From assembly GCA_904396495.1 (NCBI GenBank), contig CAJFOJ010000055.1, positions 1 to 44,358 of the forward strand: a stretch of 44,358 nt of DNA, in the 5' to 3' direction. The DNA is from an uncultured Oscillospiraceae bacterium (GTDB lineage: Bacteria; Bacillota; Clostridia; Oscillospirales; Ruminococcaceae). Position numbers and translations under genes: made by a program. Below are positions 7,414 to 15,426 of this stretch, one piece after another; positions within the stretch are counted from its first letter, which is position 1, and every line of letters starts with the position of its first letter. The notes below the pieces were generated by a model. It made no database searches and was not told the origin of the DNA. It saw nothing but the letters and a program-made list of their open reading frames with translations.

Positions 7414-8841
7414 TTAATCGTTTTCCCGTTTTCCATACTGTTTTATCACAATTTTAGAGCCCTGGGAACTATCCTGAATGGCGAATCCCATTTCGCCGAT
7501 GGCGTCACGAATCCGATCGGCCTCGGCATAATTTTTCGCCTGTCTCGCCTCTCTCCGCTTTCTGAGCAAGAGGCTTGCTTCCTGTTTTTTTTGAGGGTCG
7601 ATGCCCTGATAATCCTCCAGCAAGGAAAGCTGGTAGGAGGCGTTTTTCAGGTCGAGGCCCAAAACCTCGTCAAGAACCAGAGCGGTTTCAATGATGTCAT
7701 CCGCTTTTTCTCCGCTGTTGATCAGCGCCCATAATGCGTCAATCGCCATAGGCATATTCAGGCTGTCGTCCATGGCGGACTTAAATTGATCCACGTATTG
7801 GTTGAGCACCTTCCCATGGTACAATGGGTGCTTAGCAAAAAACTCCCAAATTTTTACCAGCTCGTTCTGGGCGTTATGCAAGGTACTCCATCTAAAATCC
7901 AATGGCTTTCGGTAGTCGCTTTTTAAGAACATATAACGGAGAGATAAGGGGCTGTAACCAGCCTCTTTTAAATCGTCCAACGTGTAGAGGTTCCCCAACG
8001 ATTTGGACATTTTAGTACCGTCTACCTTCAAAAACTCCGTATGCACCCAGTAGTCCACAAACTTTTTGCCGCTATAGGCCTCTGACTGGGCAATTTCATT
8101 GGTGTGATGGATGGGAATATGATCGACACCACCAGTATGAATATCCACCTGTTCACCCAAATATTTGTGGCACATTGCAGAGCACTCGATATGCCATCCA
8201 GGATATCCTACTCCCCAAGGACTATCCCACTTCATAATGTGGTTTGGTTTGTTGGTAATCCACAAAGCAAAATCCCACTGAGACTTTCTCTGAGGATCTA
8301 CCGTGACCCGGGCCCCACCCATCTGATCCTCTAGTTTGAGTCTGGCAAAATCCGCATAGGTAGCAAATTTCGATGTGTCATAAATCAAGCCTACATCAGT
8401 TCGGTAGGCATATCCCTTTTCCTCCAAGCCCTTGATAATTTTAATCATTTCATCCACATGCTCTGTGGCGCGAGCGATAATCGTGGGCCTGCCGATCTGA
8501 AATTCCTCCAGATTTTGGAGAAACATCTTCTCATAGTGGCGGGAAATGGACCAAGGAGTGGTATTTTCCTGTTTTGCCTTCACTTCCAGTTTGTCCTCAC
8601 CCTCATCGGCATCGGACTGCATATGGCCCACGTCGGTGATATTCATAACCTGCTTTACCTGATACCCCTGAAATTCCAGGTATTTTTTGAGGATATCGCT
8701 GGTGAGATATGCCCTCAAGTGGCCAATGTGAGTAAAGGAATACACCGTCATACCACAGGTGTACATGGAAACATGTTTTTTCTGTGGATCCAACGGAATG
8801 AATTCATCCTTTTCCCGGGAAAGGGTGTTATAAAGATACAT
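7414..8841 (-). CDS. cysS: Cysteinyl-tRNA synthetase
   Basis: CysRS charges tRNA-Cys with cysteine in the cytoplasm. The 475-residue protein has the HIGH signature (FTHIGHLRAY, near residue 32), the cysteine in YTCGMTVY that helps bind zinc, the GWHIECSAM motif and the KMSKSLGN loop. A C-terminal anticodon-binding helical domain ends with RRKREARQAKNYAEAD-like sequence. The start at 8841 (MYLYNTLS) follows AAGGAAGG. The in-frame extension upstream to 8910 is unlike the family and lies inside the leader. The gene is monocistronic, with a strong promoter and its own terminator. No T-box motif is seen in the leader. Confidence 0.97.
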   Translation of the reverse strand: MYLYNTLSREKDEFIPLDPQKKHVSMYTCGMTVYSFTHIGHLRAYLTSDILKKYLEFQGYQVKQVMNITDVGHMQSDADEGEDKLEVKAKQENTTPWSISRHYEKMFLQNLEEFQIGRPTIIARATEHVDEMIKIIKGLEEKGYAYRTDVGLIYDTSKFATYADFARLKLEDQMGGARVTVDPQRKSQWDFALWITNKPNHIMKWDSPWGVGYPGWHIECSAMCHKYLGEQVDIHTGGVDHIPIHHTNEIAQSEAYSGKKFVDYWVHTEFLKVDGTKMSKSLGNLYTLDDLKEAGYSPLSLRYMFLKSDYRKPLDFRWSTLHNAQNELVKIWEFFAKHPLYHGKVLNQYVDQFKSAMDDSLNMPMAIDALWALINSGEKADDIIETALVLDEVLGLDLKNASYQLSLLEDYQGIDPQKKQEASLLLRKRREARQAKNYAEADRIRDAIGEMGFAIQDSSQGSKIVIKQYGKREND

Positions 8842-8992
8842 ATCAAGCCTTCCTTTACGATATTTTTCAAATTGCTTCGTGAGAACAAATAGCACCATGC
8901 TCAAGGTCACTTCCTTATTTATACGGGAAATCCGCCCTGAAAATGATGATCATCTCACAAAGTTTTTAAAACGATTCCAAACATATAGGGTT

Positions 8993-9021
8993 AGTATACC
9001 ATAGTAGGCCCGATAATTCAA
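8993..9021 (-). promoter_or_regulatory. Sigma-A promoter of cysS
   Basis: On the minus strand TTGAAT (9021-9016), a 17-nt spacer and TATACT (8998-8993) form a near-consensus vegetative promoter. The implied leader is about 145 nt. It holds no AGGGTGG or TGGNACC T-box sequence. Confidence 0.75.
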
Positions 9022-9070
9022 GAATATCCCCACTGACTACCAAATTTTTATACAACCGTTGCTTTTTATA

Positions 9071-9094
9071 TTAATCAAAGATGTTTTTGATTAA
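9071..9094 (+). promoter_or_regulatory. Hairpin abutting the serpin ribosome-binding site
   Basis: TTAATCAAA (9071-9079) and TTTGATTAA (9086-9094) form a perfect 9-bp stem with a 6-nt loop. It ends directly against GGAGGG at 9095-9100. It could be an operator or an RNA structure that affects translation of the serpin. Confidence 0.45.
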
Positions 9095-9107
9095 GGAGGG
9101 AAAAATG

Positions 9108-10403
9108 ATGGTATTACAAAAAAAGAGATGGTTTTTTGTCATCTGTATAGTCTCTATCGCCGCATTAGCTACATGTCTTTTGTCAATATTTGGGGATTGG
9201 CAAGAACCGAAATGGAAACAGCAAATCAAAACCGAGTCCCTGACGACAGCGTGCAAAGTAAAACCGGCAGATATAGACCCAATTACTACAAAATTTCAGA
9301 TTGCGTCGTGGGATTTCGGCCTCAATTTTTTAAGGTATCAAGTCAATACTGAAAAGAAAGAAAACGCCCTTGTTTCACCTGCCTCCGCTCTATTCGCACT
9401 GGGTATGACGGGAAACGGGGCTGGCGGAGAAACCCTTTGGGAATTTGAGCAGGTATTGGGAAATGGTATTCCTATAGAGGAGTTGTCCGAAAGCTACGGT
9501 ACATTGCTGCAGCAATATCGAAATATTCCTACCGACCACCTCACCGTCGCCAATTCTATCTGGATAGCCGCAGACAAAGACGTGGTACTTCCCTCCTTTT
9601 TGGAAACCAACGCCCGTTACTTTTCGCACGATATCTATGTGACCCCATCCTGGGACAGCGCCAAGAATGACATGAACATATGGGTTTTCAATCAAACTAA
9701 CGGGCTGATTTCTCAGATGTATGGACCGGAAGATTTCATAGACAAAGAAACATTTATGATTTTAATCAATACTGTCTTTTTCCACATGGGATGGGAAAAA
9801 CAGTTTAACGATGCCTTTACGCAAGCGGAGAGCTTTTTCCCCACCCCCGGCCAGGAAATACCCGTTATGATGATGAACGGCGTGGAAACAATGGATTATT
9901 TCGAGCAGGACGGCGCAGTCGGTTTTTTAAAGCCCTATACGGAAGCAAATTTTAAATTTTTAGCGATTCTCCCTCCAGAGGGACAGTCCCCGGAAGAGTT
10001 TTTGAAGGCCCTTTCTGGACAAGGGCTGTCAAAACTTTTACAAAGTACCTCTCAGCGGAAAATCTCCCTCGCCATGCCAAAATTTACATTAGAAGCAGAA
10101 ATAAATCTCAACAATTTTCTAATAGATGCAGGTATGGATACGGCCTTTCATAATGGTAATTTCACTCAGATGTGTAGCCCGGAATTTTGCGCTGCCAACT
10201 CCATACAGATTGATCGGGTCCTCCAAAAAAACCATATGGAATTGAATGAAAAAGGAACCAAAGCTGCAGCAGCGACTGTAGTGGAAATGAAGAGTTCCGG
10301 TACATCCTCTTCAATCCAGGTAACTTTGAACCGGCCATTTTTATATGCGGTTTTAGACAATAATAACTTTCCTCTATTTTTGGGTATTTTAAATCATCCT
10401 TAA
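9108..10403 (+). CDS. Membrane-anchored serpin (serine/cysteine protease inhibitor)
   Basis: This 431-residue protein begins with two lysines, an arginine and a hydrophobic segment (residues 8-31) that should anchor or export it. The serpin fold follows: NALVSPASALFALGMTGNGA, NSIWIA, NTVFFHMGWEKQF and the carboxy-terminal NRPFLYAVLDNNNFPLFLG. The reactive-loop hinge E381-KGTKAAAAT-390 fits the inhibitory consensus (small residues at P12-P9), so suicide inhibition of a protease is expected. Counting from P17, P1 falls near Ser397, but the loop is about two residues longer than in antitrypsin, so P1 is uncertain. The ATG at 9108 is seven bases from GGAGGG. ATG 9105 is the alternative. It is the only plus-strand protein gene in this part of the window, and it is monocistronic. 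Confidence 0.93.
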   Translation: MVLQKKRWFFVICIVSIAALATCLLSIFGDWQEPKWKQQIKTESLTTACKVKPADIDPITTKFQIASWDFGLNFLRYQVNTEKKENALVSPASALFALGMTGNGAGGETLWEFEQVLGNGIPIEELSESYGTLLQQYRNIPTDHLTVANSIWIAADKDVVLPSFLETNARYFSHDIYVTPSWDSAKNDMNIWVFNQTNGLISQMYGPEDFIDKETFMILINTVFFHMGWEKQFNDAFTQAESFFPTPGQEIPVMMMNGVETMDYFEQDGAVGFLKPYTEANFKFLAILPPEGQSPEEFLKALSGQGLSKLLQSTSQRKISLAMPKFTLEAEINLNNFLIDAGMDTAFHNGNFTQMCSPEFCAANSIQIDRVLQKNHMELNEKGTKAAAATVVEMKSSGTSSSIQVTLNRPFLYAVLDNNNFPLFLGILNHP

Positions 10404-10408
10404 CAAAT

Positions 10409-10451
10409 GAAAACGCCACCGGACAGCAGAAAGCTGTCCGGTGGCGTTTTC
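10409..10451. terminator. Bidirectional terminator between the serpin and yfcE-like genes
   Basis: A perfect 19-bp stem (10409-10427 with 10433-10451, core CCACCGGACAGC) has a 5-nt loop. A and T tracts lie within its ends. It serves the convergent serpin gene and the minus-strand ktrB-yfcE operon, whose last stop codon overlaps the stem. Confidence 0.9.
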
Positions 10452-10995
10452 ATAGGATAGAACATTTCTCTAAAACAGCGCCTTCCATATCTTTTAATTG
10501 AAAGACGCCATTTTCATATATCATGTAACTGTGGGGGTTGCCTCCCTTAGGCAAAGAAACAGACCCTGGATTCAAGTACCAAAAGCCTTCTCTTTGCTCC
10601 ATAGCCATTAAATGGGTATGCCCATGGAGAAGGATACTTCCCCGTTGTAAAGGAGGCGGATCGTCTGCACTGTAATGATGGCCATGGGTCACAAACACCA
10701 TCCGTTCTTCCAGCCACAGCACCGCGTAATCGGCGAGAATTGGAAACTGGAGCATCATCTGATCCACTTCCGCATCACAGTTTCCCCGTACGCATAAGAG
10801 TTCACCTTGCACACTGTTAAGCAACTCTGCCACTCTTTTGGGAGCATAACCAAAAGGTAAATCGTTACGTGGCCCGTGATAGAGAAGGTCCCCCAACAGC
10901 AGGAGCTTTTGGGCATTCTCCGATCGATAGCGCTCTAGCATCTGCTCCACGTACTCCCCTGAACCATGGATGTCTGATGCAATCATTAATTTCAT
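10450..10995 (-). CDS. yfcE: YfcE/MJ0936-type metallophosphodiesterase
   Basis: This 181-residue calcineurin-like phosphoesterase has the full set of dinuclear-metal motifs: SDIHG (D8, H10), GDLLYHGP, GNCDAE, THGHH and GHTH near residues 124-127. The length and the motif spacing match YfcE, which hydrolyses phosphodiesters in vitro and whose physiological substrate is not settled. The ATG at 10995 follows GGAG. The gene starts 16 nt after the KtrB-like gene, so the two are co-transcribed. No secretion signal is seen, so it is cytoplasmic. Confidence 0.9.
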   Translation of the reverse strand: MKLMIASDIHGSGEYVEQMLERYRSENAQKLLLLGDLLYHGPRNDLPFGYAPKRVAELLNSVQGELLCVRGNCDAEVDQMMLQFPILADYAVLWLEERMVFVTHGHHYSADDPPPLQRGSILLHGHTHLMAMEQREGFWYLNPGSVSLPKGGNPHSYMIYENGVFQLKDMEGAVLEKCSIL

Positions 10996-11011
10996 TCCAA
11001 CACTCCATTCA

Positions 11012-12391
11012 TCATCCGACCCAAATCTTACCCTCCGGCACCACCTGCCGAGTCATTTTGGCACCATTACGAAGGGTGATGGATAAGGCAAAGGATACTG
11101 GACCAACTCTTCCCAAAAACATACAGATAATTAGCATAATTTTAGACAGCGCCCCCGCCTGAGCAGAGATTCCCACCGAAAGCCCCACAGTGCCGAAGCC
11201 GGACACTGTTTCAAACAAGGCATTGATATCACTGGTGGCATCCCCCGTGAGCAATAAAACCGACGTGGCTACAACGACCAGTACTCCAGCCAGAGAAGCA
11301 ACTGCCAATGCTTTGTAGACGATTGACTTATCCACTTTTCGATGCAAAATAATAGTTTCCGTCCTACCTCGGATAGTAGAAATTACCGTCATTAGCAAAA
11401 CCACCATGGTGGTAATCTTAATACCTCCCCCAGTGGAACCAGGAGCCGCTCCGATAAACATGAGTACAATTGAAAGGATTTTACCAACTTCTGTCAGGCC
11501 ATTTAAATCAACGGTGTTAAAACCCGCCGTCCTCGTGGTGACGGATTGAAACAGGGAGTGATGTATCTTTCCCAAAACGTCCATATTGCCCATAGTTTTT
11601 GGGTTGTCCCATTCCACAATCAGAAAGCCGATACAGCCAAGTATAAGCAAGGCTGCAGTGGTAATTAAAACGACCTTGCTGTGCAGCATCAGCTTTTTCC
11701 TCCTACGGTAATTGTAAATATCCTGCCATACGATAAATCCGAGTCCACCACAGACGATAAGCGCCATGATGGTAAAGGTTACAACCGGATTATCCTGCAT
11801 TGAAACAAGGTTAGAATACTCCCCGTTCATGCCGAGCAGGTCAAACCCCGCATTACAATAGGCCGAAATGGAGAAAAAGACTGCCATAAATGCACCATAT
11901 GCCCCAAAAAGAGGAATAAATTGAGTCGACAGAATCAGCGCACCGGTAAGCTCAAAAATAAAGGTGAGAATCACCACCATCTTAATCAGATGAACCGTGT
12001 TGATGTGTTCATCTGAGCTGACCGATTCCTGGGCTAAATGAGCGGTACGCAACCCCATTTTTTTTCCAATCAAGAGATAAAAAAAGCTGGTGAGGGTCAC
12101 TACCCCCAAACCGCCCAATTGAATCAGCGCAATGATGACGCACTGACCAAAAACACTAAAGTAAAGATAGGTGTCATACACAACAAGCCCCGTAACACAG
12201 GTGGCAGACGTCGCCGTAAAAAGCGAATTTAAAAAAGGTGTGACCTCGCCGCTTCGGCTGCAAATGGGGAGCATTAAGATAAGGGCTCCCACCAAAATCA
12301 AGATAAAAAAGCTCGAAACAATTACCAGCGCCGGATTGTGAAACAGCTTATTTTTTGTGTTCTCGTTTAGGCTATGCATTTGCGTTCTCAC
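11012..12391 (-). CDS. ktrB: KtrB/TrkH-type potassium or sodium uptake channel subunit
   Basis: This 459-residue membrane protein has four membrane-pore-membrane repeats. The selectivity-filter segments are ATCVTGLVV, AYCNAGFD, TTRTAGFN and GFGTVGLSVG, each with the conserved glycine. The intramembrane gate loop is APGSTGGGIK. It would form the ion-conducting dimer of a Ktr system. No KtrA/TrkA nucleotide-binding partner is encoded nearby. The start is set at the GTG at 12391 because AAGGAG lies eight bases upstream. Two longer readings (ATG 12412, 12544) either overlap this site or run through the promoter. A near-consensus promoter lies just upstream. Confidence 0.93.
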   Translation of the reverse strand: MRTQMHSLNENTKNKLFHNPALVIVSSFFILILVGALILMLPICSRSGEVTPFLNSLFTATSATCVTGLVVYDTYLYFSVFGQCVIIALIQLGGLGVVTLTSFFYLLIGKKMGLRTAHLAQESVSSDEHINTVHLIKMVVILTFIFELTGALILSTQFIPLFGAYGAFMAVFFSISAYCNAGFDLLGMNGEYSNLVSMQDNPVVTFTIMALIVCGGLGFIVWQDIYNYRRRKKLMLHSKVVLITTAALLILGCIGFLIVEWDNPKTMGNMDVLGKIHHSLFQSVTTRTAGFNTVDLNGLTEVGKILSIVLMFIGAAPGSTGGGIKITTMVVLLMTVISTIRGRTETIILHRKVDKSIVYKALAVASLAGVLVVVATSVLLLTGDATSDINALFETVSGFGTVGLSVGISAQAGALSKIMLIICMFLGRVGPVSFALSITLRNGAKMTRQVVPEGKIWVG

Positions 12392-12437
12392 TTGATGATC
12401 TCCTTCATTCATAAGATAAAAGAACTCATTAAGATGA

Positions 12438-12466
12438 ATTATAGCAAAGTAATTACTATTTATCAA
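12438..12466 (-). promoter_or_regulatory. Sigma-A promoter of ktrB-yfcE
   Basis: On the minus strand TTGATA (12466-12461), a 17-nt spacer and TATAAT (12443-12438) lie about 45 nt upstream of the GTG start at 12391. The position inside the longer ORF reading supports the shorter KtrB start. Confidence 0.8.
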
Positions 12467-12500
12467 GGCTTTAAAAAAAATATTTCTACCAAAAGAGGAG

Positions 12501-12529
12501 TTGCTTTTTTCAGAAAAATCATGTATAAT
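12501..12529 (+). promoter_or_regulatory. Promoter of tRNA-Arg
   Basis: TTGCTT (12501-12506), a 17-nt spacer and TATAAT (12524-12529) lie 45 nt upstream of the tRNA. It diverges from the ktrB promoter. Confidence 0.75.
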
Positions 12530-12574
12530 GATTAACGTTCTCATTTAACAACCTATGCAAAGATAGGTTAATAT

Positions 12575-12649
12575 GCCCCCATAGTTAAATGGATATAACG
12601 GGGTCCTCCTAAGACTCAATTACAAGTTCGATTCTTGTTGGGGGTGCCA
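12575..12649 (+). tRNA. tRNA-Arg (anticodon CCT)
   Basis: GCCCCCA pairs with TGGGGGT to form the acceptor stem. The anticodon stem GGGTC/GACTC holds loop CTCCTAA with anticodon CCT, reading AGG. TTCGATT marks the T-loop, and CCA is encoded at 12647-12649. It is 75 nt and monocistronic, with its own promoter and terminator. Confidence 0.95.
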
Positions 12650-12651
12650 GA

Positions 12652-12679
12652 ACGCCTGCTTTGATGCAGGTGTTTTTTT
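12652..12679 (+). terminator. Terminator of tRNA-Arg
   Basis: ACGCCTGC and GCAGGTGT form an 8-bp stem with one G-T pair and a 6-nt loop, followed by seven T. It starts three bases after the tRNA CCA. Confidence 0.85.
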
Positions 12680-12730
12680 ATATTTATAACAAATAAACTG
12701 AGTTACACCCCATGGCTTACTGTAACAACA

Positions 12731-12768
12731 GAAAATGGGAACGCCGTATTTACAGCGTTCCCATTTTC
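12731..12768. terminator. Terminator downstream of the HAD phosphatase gene
   Basis: GAAAATGGGAACGC and GCGTTCCCATTTTC form a perfect 14-bp stem with a 10-nt loop. It lies two bases beyond the minus-strand stop codon at 12771. Confidence 0.85.
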
Positions 12769-12770
12769 TA

Positions 12771-13472
12771 TTACTCAACGATTAATTTAGGCAACTGAGT
12801 CAAATCCGTAATTTCATAGGTCGGCATTATTCCCTCGGCAATATCCTGACCTGTTCCATGAAACCAACAGGTGTCAATTCCAGCATTCATGCCTCCCCGC
12901 ATATCGGAGGTGAGGGAATCCCCCACTATCAACGCCTTTTCCCGGGAAAAATCAGGAATCCTCTCAAAAACGTAATCAAAAAAGGCGGTCTGCGGTTTTT
13001 GGCTTCCGGTATCCTCCGACACAAAGATGTTAGAAACCAAAGCGCACAGTGGAGATTTCTCCAAGCGCTTTCTCTGTACCCGCGAGATGCCGTTGGTCAC
13101 AATATAAAGTCTGCAACATGAAGCCAACTTCTGACAGACTTCTAAGGCATGATTCATCAAACACCCCTGCTCTGACAGATGGTCTAAATACTGTTCATTG
13201 GCCGCTTGTCCATCTCCAATAAGAGAAAGTTCCGTAAAGAGACGGGAAAAGCGAGTGGCTTGCAACTCATTCTTGCCAATTTCTCCCGCCTCATACCGCC
13301 TCCACAATGTTTCATTGATACTGCGATACAGGTTTAAGACATCGTCAGTATATGGATAGCCAAACTCCTCAAGCAATTGTTTCAAGGCGTTTTTCTCTGC
13401 TTTTTGAAAATCAAACAAAGTATCGTCCGCATCCAGCAGCAGAATGGGATACCGTACTCTCTGCCTATTCAT
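12771..13472 (-). CDS. HAD-superfamily phosphatase, YjjG-like pyrimidine nucleotidase
   Basis: This 233-residue HAD hydrolase has motif I DADDTLFDF (nucleophile D14, acid/base D16), motif II IVTNG, the motif III lysine in SQKPQTAFFDY and motif IV VGDSLTSDM. A helical cap occupies about residues 20-100. DADDTLFDF and SQKP are characteristic of the YjjG/YfnB group, which dephosphorylates nucleoside monophosphates, including non-canonical pyrimidines. The start ATG overlaps the end of the preceding membrane-protein gene by 8 nt, so the two are co-translated. Promoter and terminator flank the pair. Confidence 0.88.
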   Translation of the reverse strand: MNRQRVRYPILLLDADDTLFDFQKAEKNALKQLLEEFGYPYTDDVLNLYRSINETLWRRYEAGEIGKNELQATRFSRLFTELSLIGDGQAANEQYLDHLSEQGCLMNHALEVCQKLASCCRLYIVTNGISRVQRKRLEKSPLCALVSNIFVSEDTGSQKPQTAFFDYVFERIPDFSREKALIVGDSLTSDMRGGMNAGIDTCWFHGTGQDIAEGIMPTYEITDLTQLPKLIVE

Positions 13473-13851
13473 CGGCCGCCTCCTCTGGGTCGGTCGTCAC
13501 CGGTATACACAGCCGGTAATCGCCGCTGTCAAGATAGTAGAGATCTCCCCCTTCGGTGTACACAAAGCTGTCCCCAACCGGACAGAAATTAGACTCCCCA
13601 TTTTGTTGAGGGATCACGTTGTCATCAATTCGGCTTTCCACTACCACAGTCCGGTTTTCCTCTTCTATTGCCTGCACTGTTTCATCGGTTACTAGGTACA
13701 ACTGGTCGTTGTACATAAATAACGGGGTATCTTCTACCGTTCGCTGCGCAGAACTGGTAAATATGGTGTACAATCCGCCCCCCAATGCGCCCGCACCAAT
13801 CAGCACTGCTAAAACGATACATAATATCCTTACTGCTACATTTCTTTTCAT
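13465..13851 (-). CDS. Conserved-looking membrane-anchored protein of unknown function
   Basis: I do not recognise a family. The 128-residue product has a positively charged start (MKRNVAVR), one hydrophobic segment at about 9-31 and an outside domain. The outside domain contains two short stretches that look like beta repeats (DTPLFMYNDQLYLVTDE and DSFVYTEGGDLYYLDSGD). It ends with an acidic tail. The ATG at 13851 is preceded by GAGGAC at a good distance and by a near-consensus promoter, which supports a real gene. It is the first gene of a two-gene operon with the YjjG-like phosphatase and overlaps it by 8 nt. No function should be assigned. Confidence 0.7.
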   Translation of the reverse strand: MKRNVAVRILCIVLAVLIGAGALGGGLYTIFTSSAQRTVEDTPLFMYNDQLYLVTDETVQAIEEENRTVVVESRIDDNVIPQQNGESNFCPVGDSFVYTEGGDLYYLDSGDYRLCIPVTTDPEEAADE

Positions 13852-13913
13852 CGGCTGTCCTCTTCTCTAATAACGGAGTAATTTTTCTCACATTTATAAT
13901 GTCAATGGATATC

Positions 13914-13942
13914 ATTATAGATTTTTTGCGCAGTGCTTTCAA
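13914..13942 (-). promoter_or_regulatory. Sigma-A promoter of the membrane-protein/HAD operon
   Basis: On the minus strand TTGAAA (13942-13937), a 17-nt spacer and TATAAT (13919-13914) lie about 63 nt upstream of the ATG at 13851. Confidence 0.8.
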
Positions 13943-13962
13943 GTGAAAAAATATGAACAAAT

Positions 13963-13990
13963 GAACCCCCCGTCTTGAGACGGGGGGTTC
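13963..13990. terminator. Terminator of the ribosomal protein cluster
   Basis: GAACCCCCCGTC and GACGGGGGGTTC form a perfect 12-bp stem with a 4-nt loop, directly after rplQ. On the minus strand the T-rich tail is interrupted (ATTTGTTCATATTTTTT), so termination may be incomplete. Confidence 0.75.
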
Positions 13991-13998
13991 ATATATAA

Positions 13999-14340
13999 TT
14001 ATGCCAATTCGATAATTGCCATCTCCGCTGCATCTCCGCGACGCGGACCAATTTTGATGATTCTTGTGTAACCACCGTTTTTGTCCGCATATTTGGGTGC
14101 AATTTCATCAAATACTTTCTTTGCAACGCCCTCTTTGGTCACGTATGCAAGGACTTGACGTTTGGAGTGGAGATTATTGGTTTTACCGAGAGTGATCATC
14201 TTCTCGGTCATCGCACGAACTTCTTTGGCTCTTGTCACTGTGGTTTCAATTTTACCGTTTTCCAGCAAAAAGGTAACCATCGCTCTCAGCATAGCCTTTC
14301 TATGGTCAGAGCTTCTTCCAAGTTTTCTGCTGCCTGGCAT
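13999..14340 (-). CDS. rplQ: 50S ribosomal protein L17
   Basis: This 113-residue protein near the peptide exit tunnel is recognised by [17 protein letters not shown] at the start and [21 protein letters not shown] at the end, both typical of bacterial L17. The length is close to the 110-130 usual for the family. It is the last gene of the ribosomal cluster and lies 53 nt after rpoA. The rpoA-rplQ order is conserved in nearly all bacteria. The cluster terminator follows nine bases after the stop codon. Confidence 0.97.
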   Translation of the reverse strand: MPGSRKLGRSSDHRKAMLRAMVTFLLENGKIETTVTRAKEVRAMTEKMITLGKTNNLHSKRQVLAYVTKEGVAKKVFDEIAPKYADKNGGYTRIIKIGPRRGDAAEMAIIELA

Positions 14341-14393
14341 CGAAATTCACTCCTAACTTTCAGTATTATACTATTCATTTAAACGAATAGTAT

Positions 14394-15344
14394 TTATTCG
14401 TCGTCCGGGGTGAGGCTGAAGCCCAAGGCATCGAGCTTCGCCAGGACCTCTTCCAGAGACTTCCTTCCGAGGTTTCTGACTTTCATCATTTCTTCCTCGG
14501 ACTTGCTGATTAAATCTTCTACCGTGTTGATTCCGGCACGTTTGAGACAGTTGAAAGAACGCACAGACAAGTCAAGCTCCTCAATGGTCATCTCCAAGAC
14601 TTTTTCCTTACCTTTGTCGTCTTTTTCGACCATGATGTCGGTCGCGTATACCTCATCTGACAGATCCACGAAGAGATTAAGATGCTCGTTGAGAACCTTG
14701 GCTCCCAGAGAAATTGCCTCTTTCGCCGAAATGGTCCCATCTGTCCACACTTCAATTGTCAGTTTATCGTAGTCGGTAATCTGCCCCACACGGGTATTTT
14801 CAACGGTATAATTTACCTTGAGTACGGGTGTATAGATGCTGTCCACCGGAATAGCGCCAATTACGTTCTGCAAATTCTGCTTGTTGCGCTCGCTGGGAAC
14901 GTAGCCGCGGCCCTTGTCGATGACAATTTCCATATACAGCTTGGCGCCCGCGCCCAAAGTCGCGATATGCATGCCGGGATCAAGGATCTCCACTTCAGAG
15001 TCCACCTTGATGTCGCCTGCAGTGACTTCGCACTCGCCCTCAGCTTCGATATGGATCGTTTTAGGAGCGTCGCCGTGGATTTTCGCAATCAGCCCTTTCA
15101 TATTCAGGACGATTTCGGTCACATCTTCTTTCACACCCGGTACTGTTGAAAACTCGTGTTGAACACCATCAATTTTTATTGATGTTACTGCCACACCGGG
15201 AAGCGAGGAGAGCAGCACCCTTCTTAAACTATTGCCTAGGGTAGTGCCGAAGCCGCGCTCGAGAGGCTCCAATACAAATCTTCCGTAAGTACCGTCCGAT
15301 TTCATCTCGGCCGTCTCAATTACTGGCTTTTCTATCTCAATCAT
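14394..15344 (-). CDS. rpoA: RNA polymerase alpha subunit
   Basis: This 316-residue protein initiates RNA polymerase assembly as a dimer. The N-terminal domain (about 1-230) contains [25 protein letters not shown], the beta-contacting motif. The C-terminal domain (about 255-312) has the helix-hairpin-helix sequence [11 protein letters not shown]...[12 protein letters not shown] that binds UP elements and activators. The length matches the 314 residues of B. subtilis. The gene lies 82 nt after rpsD. That gap holds a 5-bp hairpin (GCAGC/GCTGC) near 15375-15388 and nothing else of note. Confidence 0.98.
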   Translation of the reverse strand: MIEIEKPVIETAEMKSDGTYGRFVLEPLERGFGTTLGNSLRRVLLSSLPGVAVTSIKIDGVQHEFSTVPGVKEDVTEIVLNMKGLIAKIHGDAPKTIHIEAEGECEVTAGDIKVDSEVEILDPGMHIATLGAGAKLYMEIVIDKGRGYVPSERNKQNLQNVIGAIPVDSIYTPVLKVNYTVENTRVGQITDYDKLTIEVWTDGTISAKEAISLGAKVLNEHLNLFVDLSDEVYATDIMVEKDDKGKEKVLEMTIEELDLSVRSFNCLKRAGINTVEDLISKSEEEMMKVRNLGRKSLEEVLAKLDALGFSLTPDDE

Positions 15345-15426
15345 TTATAACCCTCCTAAGCAGTATATAGAAGCAGCATAGGCTGCCCGCAATCGTACAC
15401 ACCTTTGCAATAACTGCACCCGATCA

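Noticed and set aside
8842-8992. T-box riboswitch in the cysS leader
   Set aside because: The leader length would fit, but neither an AGGGTGG/TGGNACC T-box core nor a leader terminator-antiterminator pair is present.
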